Below are positions 37,171-45,800 of a DNA stretch of 50,334 nucleotides, one piece after another. This DNA comes from a virus. A program made the position numbers and the translations under genes. Location: positions 1 to 50,334 of IMG/VR virus record IMGVR_UViG_3300025928_000012. One strand, 5' to 3'. How positions within the stretch are numbered: position 1 is the first letter of the stretch; the number at the start of each line of letters is the position of its first letter. Below the pieces are notes generated by a model. That model searched no databases. It saw only the letters and a list, made by a program, of their open reading frames with translations, and had not been told where the DNA came from.

Positions 37171-38067
37171 TTACGGGTTGACTGTCCAGTAGACCATGCC
37201 CGCCGGCATCGCCGGGTGCGGCTGCCCCGCGACGCCCAGCGCGGCGTCGAGAGCCAGGTAGGTGTTGAGGACGGCGAGGTTCACCGCGTTCAGGTGCTGC
37301 CTGCTGACCCCGGCGATGAAGGCCGGGGTAGTGTTCCGCTGGGCAGCGAGGGCGGCGAGGCTGAGAGTGTTCCCGGCGGGCACCATATGCCGGTAGGCGG
37401 TGGCTGGCGCCGGGGCTGTCACGGTGCCCCCGTAGGCGAGTGCGGCCAGGTCCGAAATGCTTCCGTGGAATACAGAGCAGTCGCAGGTGCCGACGCCGGG
37501 CACGGGGTAGCTGCTGGTGAACTGCCAGAGCGTGTGCGGGCTGGCAGGCTCGGCGGCCTGGTAGGCGGCGATCCACTGCACCGGCAGCGCCCCGTTCGCC
37601 TGCCCGAAGTTCAGCCCGCTGTACGTCCACAGGTACCTGTCCGGGTAGCCGAGGGCGAGCATCCGGTTGTACCAGGCGGTCAGCATCGGCTTGCCGCCTT
37701 CCTCGAAGTCGGCGATCAGCACCTCGCCCTTCTGCAGGGCGCCGACGAGGGCGTGCAGCACGTTCGCCTGCGCGGTGCCGTCCTGCCCGGCGACCAGGTA
37801 CTGGTAGATGCCGACGAACTGGGCGCCTCCGCTGTGCAGCAGTGCCCGGCGCTGGCCGCCGTACCACGCCTTGTCGTCGTGGGCGGTGCCGTACGCGGCG
37901 CGGATAACGATCGCCTTCGACCACGCGAGGTAGGCGGCGTCGGCGATGTTGGGCTGGAACTCGCTGACGTCGGCCAGCAGGGTGCGGACGGTGCTGGCCT
38001 CAGGCAGCGCGTACAGCTCTGCTGCCGCCCCGGGCACCTGCCCGGCGCGGAACGGGGTGACGCTCAC
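37171..38067 (-). CDS. Endolysin, GH25 muramidase-like
   Basis: A 298-residue protein. The catalytic domain (about 25-205) has the GH25 pattern LLADVSEFQPN (D33), AIVIRAAYG, IYQYLVAG, LIADFEEGG (D120, E122) and LWQFTSSY with D196. A Pro/Ala linker leads to a C-terminal LysM-like region (HMVPAGNTLSLAALAAQRNT) for cell-wall binding. No signal peptide, so it depends on the holin. It ends the late operon. Confidence 0.85.
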   Translation of the reverse strand: MSVTPFRAGQVPGAAAELYALPEASTVRTLLADVSEFQPNIADAAYLAWSKAIVIRAAYGTAHDDKAWYGGQRRALLHSGGAQFVGIYQYLVAGQDGTAQANVLHALVGALQKGEVLIADFEEGGKPMLTAWYNRMLALGYPDRYLWTYSGLNFGQANGALPVQWIAAYQAAEPASPHTLWQFTSSYPVPGVGTCDCSVFHGSISDLAALAYGGTVTAPAPATAYRHMVPAGNTLSLAALAAQRNTTPAFIAGVSRQHLNAVNLAVLNTYLALDAALGVAGQPHPAMPAGMVYWTVNP

Positions 38068-38149
38068 GATGGCTCCTCAACATGCGAAAACAGGCCCGGG
38101 GGGATATGGACCTCCCGGGCCTGTACTGCCTTCCCTTGGCTTTCCCAGG

Positions 38150-38722
38150 CTACCCCGGCGCCGTCCAGAGTGCCCGGTCATTCCAGTCCCACCAGTCGGC
38201 GGGCTCGCACTTCCGCTCGGTGCCGAGGTCCGGGTGCGCCCAGCCGACGGCGGGCAGGCCGTACAGCATGGCGAACAGGCTGCTGCATACGACGTGGCCG
38301 GGCAGCAGCCCGTGGTTAGCCGGCCAGCGCCACAGGTGGTCGATAGCCGCTGCGAGGTCCGCAGCGTGCAGCGCCTCGTCGGCGTCCTCGGCGATGCCCA
38401 CCCAGTCGTAACCGATCCCCATCGACTTGGCCGTGCCGGCGAGGAATGCGGGCAGCCCGGCCGGGTCGCGGGGCTGCGCGTGGTTGCTGCGGGTGCGGCT
38501 GTCGGACAGGAACGGCGTGCAGTCGACGAGGCCGACGCCGCCGGGCTGCCCCTGGATGCCCATCCAGCGGCCCTTGGCGTCCTGGTGGGTGATCCCGATG
38601 ACGTGGTTGGCGACGGCCGGCTTGCCCTGGAGCGCCTCGCCGACGCGGATCAGGTCGGCTTCCACGCTCGAGCTGGTCCACACGGCGAGGACATCGCCGG
38701 GAGCGGCGGGGCGGGCGGCCAT
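38150..38722 (-). CDS. Permuted papain-like cysteine peptidase (YiiX/NlpC-like)
   Basis: A 190-residue protein. It opens with GDVLAVWTSSSVEADLI, has the His in ANHVIGITHQD (H40) and the Cys later in LPGHVVCSSLFAMLYG (C146), the circularly permuted order of YaeF/YiiX NlpC/P60-type enzymes. Between holin and lysin genes, it is a good second cell-wall hydrolase cutting peptide bonds, or an amidase. The active-site assignment is from motif order only. Confidence 0.62.
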   Translation of the reverse strand: MAARPAAPGDVLAVWTSSSVEADLIRVGEALQGKPAVANHVIGITHQDAKGRWMGIQGQPGGVGLVDCTPFLSDSRTRSNHAQPRDPAGLPAFLAGTAKSMGIGYDWVGIAEDADEALHAADLAAAIDHLWRWPANHGLLPGHVVCSSLFAMLYGLPAVGWAHPDLGTERKCEPADWWDWNDRALWTAPG

Positions 38723-38970
38723 CACATCGCCGTGGGCTCAGCTGGCGGCGGCACGGCCGCCGCGGCGGGTGCGGCCACCACGGGCCGCGGCGTGTGCTTC
38801 GCCAGGTACCCGGCCGCGAAGGTGATGACGCCGGGCACCAGGACGTAGACCCAGGACGCGACCACATCCGGCACGGTGCCCTTGAAAACCCAGTGGCCCA
38901 GGGACCACAGGGCCAGCCCGGATACAGCGGCGGCGGCTGTTGACGCCTGGACCTTTTTCTCGACGGGCAT
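38722..38970 (-). CDS. Holin candidate
   Basis: An 82-residue protein with two membrane helices (AAAAVSGLALWSLGHWVF and VASWVYVLVPGVITFAAGYL), a charged N-terminus (MPVEKKVQ) and a Pro/Ala tail. Size, topology and position directly upstream of the two wall hydrolases fit a class II holin that opens the membrane for the lysin. Confidence 0.75.
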   Translation of the reverse strand: MPVEKKVQASTAAAAVSGLALWSLGHWVFKGTVPDVVASWVYVLVPGVITFAAGYLAKHTPRPVVAAPAAAAVPPPAEPTAM

Positions 38971-38976
38971 GAAGCC

Positions 38977-39438
38977 TCACTTCTTGATGGCATAGAGGAT
39001 GCCGAATACGACGGTGGCGAGGACGGCGAACGCCGCGATCACCTGGGAGGTCGTGAGCCGCTGCTCAGTGCGGCTTCCTTCCGCGCCGAGGTTGCGGCCC
39101 GCGTCGCTGGTGGCGTACTCCGTCAGCGGCTTGATCACCGCCTGCAGTTCGCGGACGGCGCTGGCCAGTTCGTCGCGGGTGACGTACAGGCCGCGCTCGG
39201 AGTTGATCTGCTCGCGGAGCTCGTTGGCTTTCTCGTCCTTGTACGTCTGGATTTCGCGGGCCAGCTGGAGGGCCGCCAGGTCGGCGCCTTCCTTGATCTT
39301 GACGGCTTTCTCTTTCTCGGCGCTGACCTCGGCGTACCGGCGGTCGCGTTCGGCGGCGAGGGCGTGGTCGGCGGCCCGCAGCGCCTCCAGGTGCTCGCGG
39401 AGGGTGACAGTCCAGCCGTCCGGCACACCGTCCGTCAC
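38977..39438 (-). CDS. Coiled-coil protein with C-terminal membrane anchor
   Basis: A 153-residue protein: long charged coiled coil (LREHLEALRAADHALAAERD, EKEKAVKIKEG) and a single C-terminal helix (QVIAAFAVLATVVFGILYAI) ending KK. This tail-anchored design occurs beside holins in many Gram-positive phages (XhlA-like). It may regulate lysis timing. Confidence 0.65.
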   Translation of the reverse strand: MTDGVPDGWTVTLREHLEALRAADHALAAERDRRYAEVSAEKEKAVKIKEGADLAALQLAREIQTYKDEKANELREQINSERGLYVTRDELASAVRELQAVIKPLTEYATSDAGRNLGAEGSRTEQRLTTSQVIAAFAVLATVVFGILYAIKK

Positions 39439-39442
39439 GGCC

Positions 39443-39832
39443 TCACCCGGCGGGCAGCCGGTAGTACGCGGCCCACTGCCGGAACGACGGCGACGGCGCG
39501 GGGAGCTGCCCCGCGCAGCCGGTCTGCCGCCATGCGACCCGCGCGTCGGAGACGATCGACACGCCGAGCAGCGACGCCTTCCCGGTCTTCGGGTCGGTGC
39601 CGACCGGCGCCCCGCCGAGGTCCGCGTCGAACCGGCACAGGGCCTGCGTCTTCGAGTTCGCCGCCCCGGTTTCCCGCGATGTCCACACCAGGTTCGCGGC
39701 GGTGAGCACGAGCATCAGCACGGACAGGTACACGAACCCGCGACGCGCGCCCCGTGACATGCCCGGCGTGCCCTGCTCGCCGCGCTCGCCTCTCGGGCCG
39801 CGCGGCAGCCGCTCGTCCGCCTCACCGTTCAC
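39443..39832 (-). CDS. Membrane protein with collagen-like N-terminus
   Basis: A 129-residue protein; GTG after GGAGG. The N-terminus has the Gly-x-y run GPRGERGEQGTPG, followed by one membrane helix (GFVYLSVLMLVLTAANLVW) and a C-terminal ectodomain-like part with two Cys (ALCRFDADLGG, TGCAGQLPAPS). Probably anchored with the Cys part outside. It lies between tail and lysis genes. Confidence 0.6.
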   Translation of the reverse strand: MNGEADERLPRGPRGERGEQGTPGMSRGARRGFVYLSVLMLVLTAANLVWTSRETGAANSKTQALCRFDADLGGAPVGTDPKTGKASLLGVSIVSDARVAWRQTGCAGQLPAPSPSFRQWAAYYRLPAG

Positions 39833-40073
39833 CAGCCGCCTCCGAAGAGGATCCAGGCGCCGGTTCCCCAGATGACGACGGCGATGGCGAGGAATGCCCA
39901 CCGGTATGCCCGGCCAGGAGACTGCCCGCGTGGGCGGCGACGCTCGGCACGGTGAGCGCCAGGCCTGTCACCAGCAGCACGTCGGACGGGGACGCTGAGA
40001 ACACCTGGCTGAGGACCAGCGCCATCCCTGTACCGGTGAGAAGGATGTCCTTCAGCAGCAGCCACCTGTTCAT
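39822..40073 (-). CDS. Two-helix membrane protein (holin-like), 83 aa
   Basis: Starts MNRWLLLKDILLTGTGMALV, with a second helix DVLLVTGLALTVPSVAAHAG and a Ser/Pro-rich tail. In the -1 frame, the same DNA after the second helix encodes a third hydrophobic stretch (RWAFLAIAVVIWGTGAWIL) with no start codon of its own. Holin or small lysis-control protein. Confidence 0.6.
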   Translation of the reverse strand: MNRWLLLKDILLTGTGMALVLSQVFSASPSDVLLVTGLALTVPSVAAHAGSLLAGHTGGHSSPSPSSSGEPAPGSSSEAAGER

Positions 40074-40135
40074 CGGTCCTCTCGTACGGGTACACGACTC
40101 ACTTTCCGCCCCCGGGGTCTGGAGGGACAGGCAGG

Positions 40136-40516
40136 CTACTGCAGGTTCACGTGAGCGATGACGGTCCAGCCGTCCGTCTTGTAGACGACGCCGCGCGACG
40201 GCGCGGGCGACCACAGGTAGGTGCCGTCGGGCTGCACCGTGACCGCGCGGACGACCATCGTCTCGCCGGTGGTGTTGCTGCTCAGCACGTCTCCCACGCC
40301 GACCTGGGCGAACTGGGTGACGACGGTGACGGGGATCTGCGACGGCGCGGCGGTCAGGTTCCCGGTGAGCACCCCGCTGGCGTCCATCAGGGCGCTGCCG
40401 CCCGCCGCCTCGGCCGGCCCGAACAGGGACAGGTGGGTGCCCGCCTGGTCGATCGCCGTGACCTGGGCGACGAAAATGAACGCCTGCCCGGCGGTCAGGT
40501 CCGCGAGTGTCGTCAC
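40136..40516 (-). CDS. Putative virion/tail protein, 126 aa
   Basis: The real gene starts at a GTG (VTTLADLTAGQAFIFVAQVT); the longer frame is a shadow. All-beta pattern (GTHLSLFGPAEAAGG, GDVLSSNTTGETMVVRAVTV, TDGWTVIAHVNLQ). Likely a tail-tip or fibre component by position after the baseplate-type proteins. Confidence 0.55.
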   Translation of the reverse strand: MTTLADLTAGQAFIFVAQVTAIDQAGTHLSLFGPAEAAGGSALMDASGVLTGNLTAAPSQIPVTVVTQFAQVGVGDVLSSNTTGETMVVRAVTVQPDGTYLWSPAPSRGVVYKTDGWTVIAHVNLQ

Positions 40517-40518
40517 GG

Positions 40519-41019
40519 CTATCCGATCCGGTTCGCGCTGATCAGCGATCCGGCCTGCAGCGACGCGCCGGTCGACGTGCCGTTCTCGCTGTACACCACG
40601 GTCAGGTTTCCCGACGACGCGCTGGTCGTAATCGAGCCGACGACCCTGAGGCTGTAGATACCGCCGTTCGTCCCGATTGTCTGCGTGATGGAACCAGTTA
40701 GCGAAGTAGGCGTAGCCGGGGCAATGAAGGTGCCGCCGCCGGCCGTGTCCCAGGAACCGGCCAGAATCCCCGTCGCGCTGGCCGGCACGGTGAAGCCGAA
40801 CTTGAAGCCGCCCGTGATGGTGCCGGAGTAAAGAACATGCACGCGGAACTCGTAGCTGGCGTTGGCCGCCAGGGCCACCGACAGCACGGTGTCCGCGGTC
40901 GGGCTGCCGCCCGTGTGCACGGCGGAGTTGGTCAGCCGGATGGCGGCTTCCGGGGTGAACCAGTTGTTGCAGTCGGCGGCGGCCAGGACCTGGCCGACTG
41001 AATATACGGGGGGCGCCAT
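40519..41019 (-). CDS. Putative tail fibre-like protein, 166 aa
   Basis: Starts MAPPVYSVGQVLAAADCNNW, the VGQ(V/I)LxAxDxNxW opening frequent in actinophage tail-tip/fibre proteins. The body is a jelly-roll-like series of strands (SYEFRVHVLYSGTITGGFKF, GIYSLRVVGSIT, NLTVVYSENGTSTG). Possibly receptor-binding. It is short compared with usual fibres, which raises the question of where the main receptor-binding protein lies. Confidence 0.6.
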   Translation of the reverse strand: MAPPVYSVGQVLAAADCNNWFTPEAAIRLTNSAVHTGGSPTADTVLSVALAANASYEFRVHVLYSGTITGGFKFGFTVPASATGILAGSWDTAGGGTFIAPATPTSLTGSITQTIGTNGGIYSLRVVGSITTSASSGNLTVVYSENGTSTGASLQAGSLISANRIG

Positions 41020-41462
41020 CAGGGTCCTTCCGTCTCGTAACGGCCGGTGTGCGCGCGGGAGCCTTCCCGCAGCCACCCGGCGCTGCCGCGGACCCGCGCC
41101 TCACGGCACCAGCGGGGGGGCGCCCATTCGCCGGGGGCGGCCAGCACCCGGACCTGCACCCACGGCCACGGGTCATCCAGCATCACGTGCCGCCCCGCCC
41201 CGCTGTCCCAGCGCCACACGTGCACGTCAGGCTCGCCGGGGCCGCGTTCCCGCTCAAAACCGCCGTGCCGCGTCCAGTGGTCATGCGGGCTGCTCAGGTC
41301 CATCACCGCGGTCACCTCGGCGGGTACCGGCTCGCCGAACGGCGTCTCCCGGAACAGCAGCCGTTCGCCCGGCTCCGGGACGGCCTCGCGCTCGCCGGGG
41401 CGCCGGTTCCATGCCCACCGGTCGATTTCCTCGCGGGTGTACGGCCGGGTGTCAGGCGGCAA
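41019..41462 (-). CDS. Tail-associated hypothetical protein, 147 aa
   Basis: Begins MPPDTRPYTREEIDRWAWNR; rich in Trp, Arg and Glu (WTRHGGFERERGPGEPDVHV, DPWPWVQVRVLAAPGEW). This Trp/Arg-rich type recurs between minor tail genes of Streptomyces phages. No enzymatic motif. Start and stop overlap its neighbours by one base. Confidence 0.55.
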   Translation of the reverse strand: MPPDTRPYTREEIDRWAWNRRPGEREAVPEPGERLLFRETPFGEPVPAEVTAVMDLSSPHDHWTRHGGFERERGPGEPDVHVWRWDSGAGRHVMLDDPWPWVQVRVLAAPGEWAPPRWCREARVRGSAGWLREGSRAHTGRYETEGP

Positions 41463-41463
41463 T

Positions 41464-42801
41464 TCAGTCTCCTAAGAAAGCCAGGGCATTCGCGTCGAGC
41501 CGCCCCAGCGACGGGTTGTCCAGGGTCATGAACGACCCGTACTTGCTGGCGGACTGCAGCGTCCATGTGGTCTGCCACGTGCCGGCGGACCAGTCCCAGG
41601 TGTGGGCGATGCCGCGGATGAAGCAGTCCTTCACCACCGGCGAGGCGACCCCGGGGGGGCGGCGCCACACCTGGATGCGGTCGCCGATCTCCCGGCCGAG
41701 CACCTGCGGCCACAGGTTCGCCGGGTCGCGGAGCGGCTTGATGACCAGCTGATCGAACCGGTCCTCGTCGCTTTTCGACACGTACAGCACCCATTGCGCC
41801 CAGGACAGTGCGTCGGAGTCGTTCTGCAGGATCAGGTCAGCGCGCGGATAGGAGCGCGGGAACAGGTATTTCGCGATCGACGCGGCATCCTGTGCCTCCT
41901 GCAGCGTGCCGCCGGTTCTCGTGGCCTGGATGTCGTTCGCGAGCGTCGTGTCATCCCGGGCGCGGGTGACGCTGCTGTACGCCTGCTCGGTGCCGTACGT
42001 CTCGGCGGTCCCGGGAGAGTCGCCGAAGACGGCCTGCGGGGTGTTGGAGCGGGTGTCGGTGAGGATGGCGCGGCGGCCGCGGAACACCAGCTGCCCGCTG
42101 CCGTTGATGTACAGCTCGCCGATTTCCGCGTCCGCGGCGGCCTGCATCAGGTTCCACGCCGTGTCGCCGCCCGCATATGCCTGCACCGTCGAGATGCCGG
42201 CGGCGACGGAGCGCTGGCCGGCGCCGGTGTACCACTGCGCGGCGTTCAGGATGCGGGTGATCCGCGCCCCGGCGGTTTCCCCCGCGCCGGCGGCCCCGGC
42301 GGGGGGCAGGGTGACGCCGTTCAGGATCTTCTGGCCGTCGGATGCGGACACGGCGGCCTGCGCGTAGCGGCCCCCGTAGTTCGTCCCGTCCTCGGGGAGC
42401 CATGAGTCGGCGAACCCGGAGAACAGCGGGTAGGAGACACCGTTCCACGCGGCGCGGACCCGGACCGGCACCATCGCGTTCAGCTGCGTCGCGCCTGTGC
42501 CGTCCACGTACGGGCCGGCCAGGTTGTCCGGGTCGAACCGGCCGTCCCTGTTATTCAGCACCACTGACGCGGCACCCTGCTGAAAGGCCCACAGCGGCCC
42601 TTGCAGCCGGTTCGCTGCCCGCGTCACCGACCCGGACCGGACGAACGGCGACAGGTCCGTCCACGTCGTCGACTCGCCCAGCACCGACGTGTCCAGCACC
42701 CCGAACGCGGGGTCGTCGAGGGTGAACGCGCCGCCCTGCACCGGGGCGCCCGGCGTGAAGCCGCCCTCGAGGATGATCTGCGGCCACTGGGAGGGCGGCA
42801 C
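41464..42801 (-). CDS. Minor tail protein (distal tail/baseplate hub type)
   Basis: A 445-residue protein: WPQIILEGGFTPGAPVQGGA, LGESTTWTDLSPFVRSGSVT, ASVVLNNRDGRFDPDN, PVRVRAAWNGVSYPLFSGFA. The SGxVTR...LNNxDGRFDP pattern is typical of siphophage tail-hub proteins encoded right after the tape measure. The C-terminus (GIAHTWDWSAGTWQTTWTLQ) closes a beta domain. It forms the tail tip ring. Confidence 0.82.
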   Translation of the reverse strand: MPPSQWPQIILEGGFTPGAPVQGGAFTLDDPAFGVLDTSVLGESTTWTDLSPFVRSGSVTRAANRLQGPLWAFQQGAASVVLNNRDGRFDPDNLAGPYVDGTGATQLNAMVPVRVRAAWNGVSYPLFSGFADSWLPEDGTNYGGRYAQAAVSASDGQKILNGVTLPPAGAAGAGETAGARITRILNAAQWYTGAGQRSVAAGISTVQAYAGGDTAWNLMQAAADAEIGELYINGSGQLVFRGRRAILTDTRSNTPQAVFGDSPGTAETYGTEQAYSSVTRARDDTTLANDIQATRTGGTLQEAQDAASIAKYLFPRSYPRADLILQNDSDALSWAQWVLYVSKSDEDRFDQLVIKPLRDPANLWPQVLGREIGDRIQVWRRPPGVASPVVKDCFIRGIAHTWDWSAGTWQTTWTLQSASKYGSFMTLDNPSLGRLDANALAFLGD

Positions 42802-42802
42802 G

Positions 42803-45800
42803 TCACGTCCCGCCGGTCTGCTTCAGGATGCGGCGGGCCTTCCCCGTGTACGCCAGGGCCGAGAACGACCTTTCGAACCAGGCCTGCAGCTCGGCCTGCG
42901 AGCCGACCGGGGCGTTGATGTTCACCGTCACGTTCACCGCCCCACCCCCGCCGCTGCTGCCTCCGCCTCCGGCGGGGATGACCTGCTCGGCGCGGCCGGT
43001 GCCGTTGTACGCCAGGGTCAGGCCCGGCTTCAGCAGGCCGCCCCGGTCATACCAGTTGTAAGCCAGCTCGTGGCCTTCAGCTGCCGCCGGGGATCCGTAG
43101 CGGGACCAGATGTAGGAAAGGCCCCACCGGATCTGCGCCTGGTAGTCGCCCAGGTTGTACGGGTGGCCTTTGCCCAGTGCCTGGGGTATGCCGTAGGCGC
43201 CGCTTGAGGGGTTGACCGCGTAGGAGTTCCAGCCACTGTTGCCGGTAAGGAAGGCCTGGCCGTCCTGCTGCGCCGTCCAGCTGCCCAGCTCCGTCGTGAC
43301 ACACCAGACTGGCTGGCGCTCCAGTACTTCATGCGACTCGAAGCGGTGCACGGCGACATGCGGGTTGCCGAGACCGATGGCCTGGTAACCGCTCCTGGGC
43401 ACGCGCACGTTAGGCCGATGCCCTTCCAGGTACACCGCGAGCTTGATGGCATCGGCCAAGTCGCCATCGTTCTGGAAGACGATGGTGTATCCGCCCTTGG
43501 CGGTTCCCTCCGCGTCGATCATCGCAGCGAGCCAGGCAGCGCGCTGATCCGGTGACATGCGCAGCACCATCTGCTCCGGGCCAGTCTCGTCCAGCCCGGA
43601 ACGCTTCAGCAGATCCCGGACGTAACCGGCCCGCAGCAGGAACACATGCTCGGGACGGTGGCTCTCCGGCCGCCCAGTCCTGGCCGAGACAACCTCGGTG
43701 TGCTCGATATGCGCCAGCAGCGCGCGCAGCCGGGTGATCTGCTCCGGCTTGGACTGATAGATGCGAGCACTGATCTCAGTCTTGCCGCGCCGCTGGATGT
43801 GCCCGTCACCCTGCAGCCACGCCAGGACCGCCGCGTCTTCCGTGCTCAGCCCCGCAATGCCGTCCGTGTCCGCAGGTGCGGCCAGCCTGATCCGGTCACC
43901 GCGCGTCAGCTCTGCGGTCTGCGCGAACCCGGAGTGCTCCTGCACGTAACCGCGGCCATTGTTCTGCCGGTAGTCACTCCACCAGCGGTGCCCGGGAGTG
44001 ACGTCGGCATGCCAGCGCTGGCCGCCGATCCGCCAGACCTCGGCATCGTCGTAGTGAACGACCCGGGTAATGCGAGTCCACTCACTGCGGCCAGTTTCCG
44101 GGTTGTAGCCAACGGTCTCGTCACCCGTGCGCACCTCGTCGTGAGCCAGCCAGCCGCGCCGGGTCAGGATGCGCGTGTCCAGGCTGGTGCACTCCTGGTT
44201 CCACAGCGCCTGCAGCGACGGGAACTGGTTCTGGCCCCACCCGTAGGCGAACAGGATGGACCTGGCGAACGCCTGCGCGACCGCCGCCGACCCGGAATGC
44301 GGGCCGAGGCCGAGCGGCAGGTTGTTGAGCCCGGCCTTCGCGGTCGCCGCGGCCTGCGCGGCGGCTTGCTTCACCGCCGTCTTCAGCTGCCCGATCAGCC
44401 GGACGGCGTAGCTGTTCTCGACCGACCTGCCGAAGCCGTACTCGCTGCCTGCCATCCAGTTTTCCGCGCCGGCGTAGTTGGGCACGTAGCCGCCGGCCGC
44501 GAAACCGGGCAGCTTCCCGCGCAGGTGGTCGACGGCGCCGCCCCGCACCATGCCCGCAGGGACGACCACCTCACCCGGCGTGAGCATGCCGAGCACGCTG
44601 TCTTTCCCGGGCCTGCCGCCGAATACCTTCCCGCCGGCGGCCATGAACTTCAGGCCGCCCTTGACGTCGCTACCCACCCCGGTGGACTCGTTGAAGACAA
44701 TGCTGCCGCTGCCAGCCGCGTGCATCAGCACGTTGACGGTCTTGCCGTGCAGGCTGTCGATAGCCTGCTGCAGTTTAGTAACCGGCGTGGTGTCGGAATG
44801 CGGCTTCAGGATCAGCCTGTTTACGCTGGCTATCTGCGGCGGGGTCAGGCCGATCCTGTGCAGCATCGCATCCACGTGGACCGGGTCCTGGCCGGGCTTC
44901 AGGTTCAGCTTGTTGACGCCGGCAATCTGTCCCGGGGTCAGGCCGATCCTCTTCAGCAGGCTGTCGATACTGGCGGCGTTACTGCCCGGCTTCACTATCA
45001 GCTTGTTGACCGCGAGTATGTCCGCCTGGGTACCGCCCAGCTGGTAGATCAGCGCGTCCACCTTGGCGACATTCGACCCTGGCTTCAGCACGGCCTTGTT
45101 AATCTGGCCGATTGCATCCTGGCTGTAGCCCAGGCTCTTGAGCAGGGCATCCGCGGGGCCGAGGTCTGTTCTCAGCTTCGCTGCCAGATTGGTCCCAGTC
45201 CCGGCGAGCACCGCGCCGAGCGAGGCCGACTCGCCGGAACTGCCGGACTGGCCGGCAGCGCTGGAGCCCTTCACGCCTGAACTGAACGCATTGCTGAACT
45301 TCTGGTAGGCCAGGAAGCCGGCGATCTGGGCGACGGCAGCCAGCCCGATCAGCGTGCCGATAGCGGGCGCGCCCGCCTTCATGGCCACCGCTTCGCTGCC
45401 GCCGACTGCCGCACCGTCGGCTGCCGCGCCGCCAGCCATGGCGGCCCGGATCTCAGCACCGGCAGCGACGCCGCCGCTGACCATGGCAGCGCGGATCTCA
45501 GCGCCCGCGGCTGCGCCGCCGCCCAGGTCTACGATCCCGCCGGTCAGCCACTTGACTGCCGGGCCGATGATCTTCACCCCGACGGAGATGACGCCGAGCT
45601 TGTTCAGGATCAGCAGCGACCCGGCCACCTCCGCCAGCGGCTTCGCCAGCGACGGGGGCAGTTTCGCGACGAACGCGAAGAACCCGGAGATGAGATTCAG
45701 TTCCGTCACGCCGCCCGTGGTGAGGCCCGGCGTCAGGGCCTTCAGCGCTCCCCCGATGTTCTTCAGCAGGGTGCCGACGACCGGGCCGTTAGCGGTGAAC

